A stretch of 5,152 nucleotides of DNA from positions 1 through 5,152 of the forward strand of contig JAUNHF010000148.1 in the NCBI GenBank assembly GCA_030524065.1, written 5' to 3'. Source of the stretch: Deinococcus sp. GTDB lineage: Bacteria; Deinococcota; Deinococci; Deinococcales; Deinococcaceae. The notes under the pieces are model-generated. The model had not been told where the DNA came from, did not search any database, and worked only from the letters and a program-made list of their open reading frames with translations. This document shows positions 1 through 4,334 of the stretch, piece after piece. Both the position numbers and the translations under genes were made by a program. Position 1 is the stretch's first letter, and each line of letters starts with the position of its first letter.

Positions 1-170
1 AGACGACTTCTGGGGCACAGACCGCCCCGCAGGGCGCATCTGGCGCAGCTGGAGTTGTGGTGGATGACGCCTCGGGCGCAGCCGCCACCTCGGAGGCCCA
101 GACGGCTCCGGCCCAGGCATCTGGCGCGGCCAGCGAAGGCTCCGCCGCTGCGGCCACGCCGGCGCAGTAA
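1..170 (+). CDS. 3' end of an unidentified gene; Ala/Ser/Thr/Gln-rich C-terminal tail
   Basis: The frame read from base 3 gives 55 codons ending in TAA at 168-170; the 5' part lies outside the window. The visible tail is almost entirely Ala, Ser, Thr, Gly, Gln and Pro, with only a short VVVDD break, so it is probably a flexible extension and gives no clue to function. It contains a diverged tandem repeat: residues 2-16 (TSGAQTAPQGASGAA) match residues 29-43 (TSEAQTAPAQASGAA) at 12 of 15 positions with a 27-residue period. This in-frame repetition and the mostly G/C third positions favour this frame over a second open plus-strand frame (base 1 to about 216), which would give an Arg/Pro-rich product typical of a shadow. 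The gene converges on scpA. I do not recognise the product, and a ribosomal, membrane or envelope protein with a low-complexity tail would all fit. Confidence 0.6.
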   Translation, partial: TTSGAQTAPQGASGAAGVVVDDASGAAATSEAQTAPAQASGAASEGSAAAATPAQ

Positions 171-217
171 GGAAGCTGCCGGCCAGACCGGCGCAGTTGG
201 AAATCAGCACATTTGAG

Positions 218-255
218 AAAAAGGGGGGCTCCGTCCAGCTGGCGGGGTCCCCCTT
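218..255 (-). terminator. Rho-independent terminator for the PRC-scpA unit, possibly bidirectional
   Basis: Arms 221-233 and 243-255 pair over 13 bp (AAGGGGGGCTCCG with CGGGGTCCCCCTT, two G-U wobbles) around a 9-base loop at 234-242. Read on the minus strand the hairpin runs into TTTTTCTC (complement of 215-222), the classic intrinsic-terminator arrangement, 60 bases past the scpA stop. On the plus strand the following bases (TTGTGCCGTTGC) are only weakly T-rich, so termination of the left-hand gene here is less certain. Confidence 0.8.
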
Positions 256-315
256 GTGCCGTTGCTGGGTGCCCGCCAGCGTGGCCTGATGCTGGAAGCT
301 CACTGCGCGGAGTGG

Positions 316-1152
316 TCAGGCAGAAACTGGCGCGGCGGGCGGCGCGGCGTCCCCGCTTGGACCGCCACCCAACTCAATCTGGATTTCACCGTAGGGCTTG
401 GCTTGTTCGGCGCGCAGTTCGCCAGTCTTGACGGCTTCGAGCAGTGCAGCGAAGTAGGTGGTGCGCTCGCCCCAGTCCTGCGCGGTAATGCCGCTGAAGC
501 TGAAGTGCCGCAGCCGCCGCCCAAACGCCAGCAGGGCGCCCAGGGCCGCTTGCAGGCTGAGGCGCTCGCGGGCCAGCAGCGGCACGTCCACCTCGCGCAC
601 GGCGGCGCGGGCCGCTTCCAGCAGCCGGCGCAGGTTCTGGCCCTGGCGGGGTGGGCGCTGGCGGCGCGGCAGCTCCAGCCCCGGCTGCGGTACTGGCGCC
701 GGAATCAGCCCGCTGCGCTGGGACCGCCGCTGGCTGAGGAACTGTACCGCCCGGTCCAGTTCGGCCAGGGCCTCAACCCCCTCGGTGACCTCGTCCCAGG
801 GTTCTGGCCAGTCGTCGGCGCTGTCGTCGTTGGTGGCCGGCGGGGCCGGGGGCAGCAGCAGTCTCGCCTTGAGCGCGATCACCGCTGCCAGGGGGGGAAG
901 CACCTCGGCCGGAGGGCGGCCGCCTTGCCAGGCGGGATGGCTCCGCAGCCAGGCGAGCACTGCTGCGGTCAGTTCCAGCAGGGGCACCTGCGCTGGCGCC
1001 AGCTCGCTGGACCGCAGCGCGGCGGCCAGCTCGCCGAGGCTTCCTTCGAACGGTGGCTGGCCGGGCCGCAGCAACTGCACTTGGTACGGGGACACATCAC
1101 TGCTGAGCGAGTCCGGCTGAGGCCGCAGGGTGAGGGAAGAGGACCGCGACAT
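316..1152 (-). CDS. scpA: Segregation and condensation protein A (ScpA, kleisin of Smc-ScpAB)
   Basis: 278 residues, slightly above the usual ~250. ScpA bridges the Smc head of one subunit and the neck of the other, and with ScpB forms the condensin-like complex that compacts and segregates chromosomes at the nucleoid. Visible family marks: FEGSLGEL at 35-42, a diverged form of F-x-G-P-L-D-L-L; LPPLAAVIALKARLLLP at 85-101, matching the hydrophobic stretch ending in K-[SA]-[KR]-LLLP; an acidic then basic Pro-rich linker at about 103-172; and a C-terminal winged-helix segment at about 192-261 with TTYFAALLEAVKTGEL, then EQ and YGEIQIEL, matching the usual F-LALLEL-x-Q-FGDI pattern. A short Pro/Ala tail follows. 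The ATG at 1152 has no clear Shine-Dalgarno; a GTG at residue 20 just before the core is an alternative. The gene sits 32 bases after the PRC gene, probably in one transcript and perhaps translationally dependent on it. No scpB is visible. Confident family call, although the N-terminal motif is unusually degenerate. Confidence 0.88.
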   Translation of the reverse strand: MSRSSSLTLRPQPDSLSSDVSPYQVQLLRPGQPPFEGSLGELAAALRSSELAPAQVPLLELTAAVLAWLRSHPAWQGGRPPAEVLPPLAAVIALKARLLLPPAPPATNDDSADDWPEPWDEVTEGVEALAELDRAVQFLSQRRSQRSGLIPAPVPQPGLELPRRQRPPRQGQNLRRLLEAARAAVREVDVPLLARERLSLQAALGALLAFGRRLRHFSFSGITAQDWGERTTYFAALLEAVKTGELRAEQAKPYGEIQIELGGGPSGDAAPPAAPVSA

Positions 1153-1169
1153 TCGGCGGCCATCATAGC

Positions 1170-1184
1170 GGCTGGCGGCCAGCC
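1170..1184 (-). other. Small hairpin in the PRC-scpA intergenic gap
   Basis: A perfect inverted repeat (GGCTGG, 3-base loop, CCAGCC) fills half of the 32-base gap between the PRC stop and the scpA start. It has no T-tract on the minus strand, so it is not a terminator. It sits where a ribosome finishing the PRC gene would melt it, and the only SD-like bases (AAGG, 1183-1186) run into its first arm. It could tune scpA translation, but inverted repeats this short arise easily in GC-rich DNA. Confidence 0.3.
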
Positions 1185-3677
1185 TTACTCGCCGCGCTGA
1201 ACGGCGCTCAGCAGTTCGCGTAGGGCACCCAGGCGCTTGGCCTCGGCCACCACGGCGGGGGTGACGCGGCTTCCTTCAGCCAAAATCACCTCGCCGCTTT
1301 TGGCCTCAACGGTGCGGACCACCGGCCAGCCATAGGCCTGCTGCACGATATGTTCCAGCGCCTGATCAAAAGCCTCGCTGCTGAGCGCAGCCTGATTGCC
1401 GGGTGTGGGCTGGGGCTGTGGGGGCTGTTGACCAGACGTTGCCACCTGAACCGGGGCCGGGGCGGTGGCCGGCGCAGCTGGCCTGAGCGCTGGTTGCAGC
1501 GGATCGGCGCTCAGCGCGCTCTGAGCCGGTGCGGGCTGGGGCGTGTGCTGGAGCGGGGGCGCGGGGTGGGCCAGTTCTGCCCGCCACCCCTCTGCGCCCT
1601 CGCTGAGCTCCGTGCGCGTGTCTGCTGGTTGCAGCGGGTCAGCGCTCAGCTCGCTCAGAGGGGCGGGCTGTGGGGTGGGCTGTGGGCCGGCGTGGGAGGA
1701 GCTGGGCGAGCGGTCGGGGGCAACCGGGCCAAGCGCGGGGGCCGACAGGTCCAGGTCCACTGAGAGCAGCGTGGGCGCTGGCCGTGCCTCGGCCCCGGTG
1801 CGGTCCACCAGCTGGGGGGCTGGGTCACTCACCACCTGGCGTTCGCCTTCTGCCGCTGTGGTGTGCGCTGGGGCCGCCCGCTCTTCCAGGGGAGCGCGGG
1901 GCGGCTGGACGGGCGCGGCTGGCGGCTGCGCCCCATTGGCCTGCCCCTCCTTGGTTCGCCCTTCTGCGGCCTGCGCGACGGGAGCACCCCACTGCTCGTG
2001 CACCTGCACCAGCTCGCGGTCCTGCGGGTCATGCAGCAGGTCCTCGCGGCGGTCTTCCAGCCAGCGGCGGGCTTTTTCCAGCAGGCCCGGTTCTTGCCCG
2101 GACGCCGGCTCACTGAGGTGGACCACCTGCTCCTCGCGGGCCCGCATGACGCGCTCCTGTGGGTGGGCGGAGGGGGCCGGAGTAAAAGGAGCAGCGGGAG
2201 CGGTCGCTGGATTGGCCGCCGGGGCCGGGAGGGTGGTCAGCCGCCCCTCCTGATCGGGAATCACCACTGCGTCCGCTTCCGGCGCAGGAGGGGCGGTGTC
2301 CAGCGCGGGCGTCCGGCCTGTGGCCTGCACTGCGGTGGGGGCCGGGTCCAGCGGTTCTGGTGCGGGGTCTGCTCTCTCCGAGAGGGGCGCTGCTGGTTCC
2401 TGCCCTGTCAGCGGCGGCGCTGCCGCGTCCTGAGGGGCCACCTCCGCCTCCTGCGGGTGCGGCTGATGTAGGTCCGGCTGGGCGCCCGCCAGTGCTGCCG
2501 GTCTGGGCCAGGCCACGCCGGCGCTGCGGCGCTCGTACTCGCCTAGGTCCAGCGGCTCGGACACCGATTCGGCGCCTTTCAGATGCTGCTGCACTTCGCC
2601 GAGCAGGCCCTGTTCTTCGGCGCGGGTCAAGATGGCCGGGGTGATGACCTGCCCCTGCGCGGCCAGGAGGTTGCCCTGGTGGTCGGTCACGTCCTCGCGC
2701 ACCCGGCGGCCCACCATCTCGCTCAAGCTGAGGGGTGCCGTGGGGGCTGGCTCCGCCGCGATGTCTGGCTCCGCTGTGACGCCTGGCTCTGCCATAGGCG
2801 CGGGGTTGGCCGGAGCTTTCGCCTGCTGATCCGGCGCGGGGCTTTCGCTCCGGTCCTCGGAGCCGGTGTGCTCAGGCGCTGGGCTTTCAACCGGGCCTTC
2901 ATCTGCTGAGCCTTCAGGGTCCAGCGAGGTGCTGGTCAGCACCATCAGGCGGCCGGAGCGTTCGGCGCGGGTCACTTGCTCGTCGGTGATCGGTTCGCCC
3001 TTTTCAGCCACCACGGTCCCGTCGGGCAGGGTGATGGTGGTCCCGGCAACGCGGCCCACCAGATAGTCGCGCTGGCGCTGGGCGGCCTGCTCGGCCAGTT
3101 CCTCGCGGGTGTAGTCGCCCCCTCCCGCCGCGCCATGCTCCTGCGGCGCACTGGCCGGCCACCCTCCGCCGCTGCGCCGCATGTCCTCGGCCACGCTGGC
3201 GGGCACAATCGCCACGTCCTTGCCGATCTGCACGCTTTCGGGGGCAGGCACGAAGGAGCGGCCTCCGGTGGCGTCCGCAAACAGGCCGCCGCTGACTTCG
3301 TAGCCCTCTACCCGGCCCGAATATTCATCGAACACCACGTCACCGATGCGGCCCAGGTCCTCGCCCTGCGAAGTCAGCAGCGCCATTCCGATCAGGTTCA
3401 CCTTGGAATCCATGATCTCTTTCATGCGGGCCTGTTCTTCTTCGCTGGCGGTGTCCTGCGCCGAGGTGATCATCACGGCGTCCTCGCCTACCGAATACAC
3501 GGCCGAAAAAGGAATCACCCGGTCGCGCCGGCGCAGCCAGCTGCCGCCACCGTCTACCACCAAGCCCAGCACCAAGTTGGCGCCGTGGTCAAAAACGATG
3601 TCGCGCACGCTGTCTACGCGCTCGCCGGTGCTTAGGTCCACCACATGTCGTCCCAGCAGTTCTTTGCCCTTGATCAT
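1185..3677 (-). CDS. Large modular PRC-barrel protein with three copies of a ~37-residue module in Pro/Ala-rich linkers
   Basis: 830 residues, no signal peptide or membrane segment, so cytoplasmic. Order: PRC-barrel 1 at about 5-75 (LLGRHVVDLSTGERVDSVRD, then VIPFSAVYSVG); PRC-barrel 2 at about 89-165 (NLIGMALLTSQGEDLGRIGD, then SFVPAPESVQIG); module A at 208-244; linker; module B at 323-359; a ~400-residue Pro/Ala/Gln-rich, acidic linker with a charged, probably helical island at about 505-565 (EKARRWLEDRREDLLHD); a predicted helix at about 766-781; module C at 783-819 close to the C-terminus. PRC-barrels are small beta-barrels known from RimM, the photosynthetic reaction-centre H subunit and archaeal cell-division proteins, where they bind other proteins. 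The ATG at 3677 follows AAGAGGT by four bases and is well supported. The gene is followed after 32 bases by scpA on the same strand with no terminator between. Its molecular role is unknown to me; a scaffold linked to chromosome organisation is an inference from position. The long linker makes it much larger than ordinary two-PRC proteins. Confidence 0.88.
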   Translation of the reverse strand: MIKGKELLGRHVVDLSTGERVDSVRDIVFDHGANLVLGLVVDGGGSWLRRRDRVIPFSAVYSVGEDAVMITSAQDTASEEEQARMKEIMDSKVNLIGMALLTSQGEDLGRIGDVVFDEYSGRVEGYEVSGGLFADATGGRSFVPAPESVQIGKDVAIVPASVAEDMRRSGGGWPASAPQEHGAAGGGDYTREELAEQAAQRQRDYLVGRVAGTTITLPDGTVVAEKGEPITDEQVTRAERSGRLMVLTSTSLDPEGSADEGPVESPAPEHTGSEDRSESPAPDQQAKAPANPAPMAEPGVTAEPDIAAEPAPTAPLSLSEMVGRRVREDVTDHQGNLLAAQGQVITPAILTRAEEQGLLGEVQQHLKGAESVSEPLDLGEYERRSAGVAWPRPAALAGAQPDLHQPHPQEAEVAPQDAAAPPLTGQEPAAPLSERADPAPEPLDPAPTAVQATGRTPALDTAPPAPEADAVVIPDQEGRLTTLPAPAANPATAPAAPFTPAPSAHPQERVMRAREEQVVHLSEPASGQEPGLLEKARRWLEDRREDLLHDPQDRELVQVHEQWGAPVAQAAEGRTKEGQANGAQPPAAPVQPPRAPLEERAAPAHTTAAEGERQVVSDPAPQLVDRTGAEARPAPTLLSVDLDLSAPALGPVAPDRSPSSSHAGPQPTPQPAPLSELSADPLQPADTRTELSEGAEGWRAELAHPAPPLQHTPQPAPAQSALSADPLQPALRPAAPATAPAPVQVATSGQQPPQPQPTPGNQAALSSEAFDQALEHIVQQAYGWPVVRTVEAKSGEVILAEGSRVTPAVVAEAKRLGALRELLSAVQRGE
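1221..1331 (-). repeat. Module C of the triplicated ~37-residue repeat (residues 783-819)
   Basis: Same ungapped pattern: G783, G795, G802, V805-T806, A813, G817, L819, ending eleven residues before the C-terminus. It is preceded by a likely helix (SSEAFDQALEHIVQQ, 766-780). Although far from the other copies it keeps every anchor position, which argues for selection on the fold, not a recent duplication. Confidence 0.75.
1401..1424 (+). other. G-quadruplex-type motif on the plus (template) strand
   Basis: Four G-runs (1401-1403, 1407-1409, 1412-1415, 1420-1424) are separated by loops of 3, 2 and 4 bases, satisfying the G3+N1-7 rule. The G-rich strand is the template of the PRC gene; the mRNA strand is C-rich and encodes the QPPQPQPTPG segment. 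It may be only a by-product of Pro/Gln codons. Confidence 0.55.
1491..1690 (-). repeat. Diverged 135-bp-spaced direct repeat inside the PRC linker
   Basis: The stretch beginning TGGTTGCAGCGG at 1491 recurs at 1626 and the similarity runs for about 50 bases in each copy with a 3-base gap. At protein level residues 668-685 (TPQPAPLSELSADPLQPA) correspond to residues 712-730 (TPQPAPAQSALSADPLQPA). This points to linker growth by in-frame segmental duplication. Confidence 0.7.
1660..1706 (+). other. Extended G-quadruplex-type motif on the plus (template) strand
   Basis: Seven G-runs of three or more (starting at 1660, 1665, 1672, 1677, 1684, 1694 and 1704) have loops of 1, 4, 1, 4, 7 and 7 bases. 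The first five runs alone make a short-loop, potentially stable quadruplex. It lies on the template strand of the linker, within 300 bases of the motif at 1401-1424. Confidence 0.55.
2601..2711 (-). repeat. Module B of the triplicated ~37-residue repeat (residues 323-359)
   Basis: Same pattern and spacing as module A with no gaps: G323, G335, G342, I345-T346, A353, G357, L359. The helix shares TRAE with module A. It stands isolated between Pro/Ala/Glu-rich linkers, which suggests that it folds independently. Confidence 0.75.
2739..2792 (-). repeat. Three tandem 18-bp (six-codon) repeats in the PRC gene
   Basis: Residues 296-313 read AEPGVT, AEPDIA, AEPAPT: three consecutive six-residue units keeping AEP. 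At DNA level each unit contains GGCTC[CT]GC on the plus strand at 18-base period. It lies in the linker between modules A and B and is a likely site of length variation by slippage. Confidence 0.7.
2946..3056 (-). repeat. Module A of the triplicated ~37-residue repeat (residues 208-244)
   Basis: Fits the pattern G-x11-G-x6-G-x2-[IV]T-x6-A-x3-G-x-L, with G208, G220, G227, I230-T231, A238, G242 and L244. It reads as a beta-hairpin (TTITLPDGTVVAEKG) followed by IT and an amphipathic helix (DEQVTRAERSGRL). It follows a charged helix (TREELAEQAAQRQRD) after PRC-barrel 2. The layout resembles the small G-x-x-L-hairpin/LT/helix segment seen ahead of some HD-GYP domains, but I cannot assign a named family. 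Confidence 0.75.
3183..3413 (-). other. Second PRC-barrel domain (residues about 89-165)
   Basis: After a short charged helix (EEEQARMKEIMD, 79-90) the PRC pattern repeats: NLIGMALLTSQGEDLGRIGD, then VVFDEYSGRVEGYEVSGG, then SFVPAPESVQIGKDVAIVP. The two barrels therefore lie in tandem at the N-terminus, and the helix between them may set their relative orientation. Confidence 0.75.
3453..3665 (-). other. First PRC-barrel domain (residues about 5-75)
   Basis: The segment has the standard PRC pattern: a start of the type LxGxxVxDxxTGExVGxVxD, a turn, a strand LVLGLVVDGG, then RVIPFSAVYSVGEDAVMI closing the barrel. The VIPFSAV stretch corresponds to the conserved I-P-hydrophobic-x-x-V region of the family. 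Family assignment is from motif reading only. Confidence 0.8.
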
Positions 3678-3681
3678 GTCT

Positions 3682-3688
3682 ACCTCTT
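3682..3688 (-). promoter_or_regulatory. Ribosome binding site of the PRC gene
   Basis: Minus-strand AAGAGGT ends four bases before the ATG at 3677-3675. GAGGT is a good match to the anti-Shine-Dalgarno sequence, and its presence fixes the start codon. By contrast scpA downstream has no such site. Confidence 0.75.
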
Positions 3689-3744
3689 GGCGGGGTGTTC
3701 CCCGGAAATGCGGCGGAAAGCCTGGGCCGCCCGCCGGAATGAAG

Positions 3745-3770
3745 CTGTTGGAAGTGTCTGTTGGAAGTGT
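3745..3770. repeat. Exact 13-bp tandem direct repeat upstream of the PRC gene
   Basis: CTGTTGGAAGTGT occurs twice back to back (3745-3757 and 3758-3770) with no mismatch, inside the non-coding gap and about 70-95 bases upstream of the PRC start codon. The flank GAAG just before the first copy echoes its interior. It could be a paired protein-binding site in the leader or promoter, or a simple replication-slippage duplication. Confidence 0.8.
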
Positions 3771-3800
3771 AATGCGGCGCTGGCGTCCCTGGGAGCTCGG

Positions 3801-3831
3801 CCTCAGGACTGAGGGTCAGATGAGATCAGAT
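3801..3831. promoter_or_regulatory. Candidate operator cluster: palindrome plus 10-bp-period hexamer repeat
   Basis: CCTCAG-GA-CTGAGG (3801-3814) is a perfect 6+6 inverted repeat with a 2-base centre, too tight for a hairpin but typical of a dimer-binding site. Directly next to it TCAGAT occurs at 3816-3821 and 3826-3831, one helical turn apart. All lie in the gap upstream of the PRC gene, next to the -10-like box. No known regulator motif is recognised. Confidence 0.35.
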
Positions 3832-3877
3832 TAAAGTGCGGGGCGGCTGAGCAGGATGTGTGACTCCTCAGGTCAAA
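3830..3877 (-). promoter_or_regulatory. Possible promoter region of the PRC-scpA unit
   Basis: On the minus strand TTTAAT (3830-3835) matches the -10 consensus at five of six positions, but nothing 16-18 bases upstream resembles TTGACA. A good -35-like TTGACC lies at 3871-3876, overlapping the acetyltransferase stop codon, but it is 35-40 bases from the TTTAAT and has no good -10 at normal spacing. The two boxes cannot form one standard sigma-70 promoter, so only the general location is proposed. Confidence 0.25.
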
Positions 3878-4334
3878 TTTCACGTTGACGGGTGTGCGGG
3901 GCGGTCCAGCCACAAGCGAACCGCTCTACACCGGGATACTTCTCGCCCAGGGACCGGACCCGAAAGCCGCAGGCGCGGTAGAACCCCACGGCTGCGGCGT
4001 CGGTTTCGGCGTCCAGCTGCCCCAGGCCCCGTGCCGCAGCCAGCGCCAGCAACCGGCGGCCCGTGCCCCGGCCCTGGCCCGCTTCTGCTACCGCGATGTG
4101 GGTGATAGTGGCCTCGCCATCTCCCCGTTCTGCCAGCCCGATCAAGCCCAGTAGCTTTCCGCCGCCTTCCAGTCCCAGCAGCGCCCAGCTTTCTTTGGCG
4201 TAGCGCTGGCAGGTCTGCTCCAGCCGGGCCGGGTCCGGATAAGCGGCCAGGGCCAGCAGCGCCAGCACCGCCGGGTCGCGGGCGTCCAGGCGGGGGCGCA
4301 GATTGGTGGCGGCGGAAGACGCAGGCAGCCTCAA
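3873..4334 (-). CDS. GNAT family N-acetyltransferase
   Basis: 153 residues from a TTG start at 4334. GNAT enzymes transfer an acetyl group from acetyl-CoA to an amine; the substrate cannot be told from sequence. Motif A is clear: [20 protein letters not shown], with the acetyl-CoA pyrophosphate loop Q-x-x-G-x-G at residues 87-92. Motif B is seen as [12 protein letters not shown], with FY at 118-119 and GF at 123-124, preceded by LDAETD. Length is normal for a single-domain GNAT. The start is inferred: an ATG at 4439 is in frame but would add 35 residues read out of frame through the permease gene, whereas TTG at 4334-4332 overlaps the permease TGA (4333-4331) in AATTGA, a typical coupled-translation junction. 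No strong Shine-Dalgarno stands before it. The gene is probably co-transcribed with the permease; a functional link to the transporter is not evident. Confidence 0.85.
   Translation of the reverse strand: MRLPASSAATNLRPRLDARDPAVLALLALAAYPDPARLEQTCQRYAKESWALLGLEGGGKLLGLIGLAERGDGEATITHIAVAEAGQGRGTGRRLLALAAARGLGQLDAETDAAAVGFYRACGFRVRSLGEKYPGVERFACGWTAPHTRQREI

Larger units (their letters stand above)
1368..2582 (-). other. Long low-complexity linker of the PRC protein (residues about 366-770)
   Basis: About 400 residues dominated by Pro, Ala, Gln, Glu, Ser and Thr with few aromatic or bulky hydrophobic residues, so it is almost certainly disordered. Several less degenerate islands stand out: about 367-384 (acidic, LDLGEYERR), 505-565 (highly charged, helical), 637-650 (LLSVDLDLSAPALG) and 687-703 (ELSEGAEGWRAEL). 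Such islands in a disordered tether are typical of short binding motifs. Confidence 0.65.

Noticed and set aside
176..196. Hairpin GCCGG-CCAGA-CCGGC just after the left-hand gene, as its own terminator
   Set aside because: The perfect stem is only 5 bp and is followed on the plus strand by GCAGTTGGAAATC with no T-tract; the 221-255 hairpin is far stronger.
969..1166. Alternative small protein from ATG ATG at 1166-1161 on the minus strand
   Set aside because: It is out of frame with scpA, lies inside the scpA coding region, is Arg/Cys/Pro-rich with no motif, and has no convincing RBS.
256..1200. Plus-strand open frame of 314 codons opposite scpA
   Set aside because: The minus strand encodes a recognisable ScpA over this span; the plus-strand translation is rich in Gln/Arg/Gly/Ala with no motif, as expected for the complement of GC-rich coding sequence.
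1543..2253. Plus-strand open frames opposite the PRC linker (also 1863-2471 and 2976-3635)
   Set aside because: The Ser/Arg/Gly- or His-rich compositions with no domain match the complement of Pro/Ala-rich codons; the minus-strand frame has an RBS, domains and repeats.
3847..3871. CTGAG...CTCAG inverted repeat after the acetyltransferase, as a terminator
   Set aside because: A five-base stem with a 15-base loop and no T-tract on the minus strand is too weak to call.
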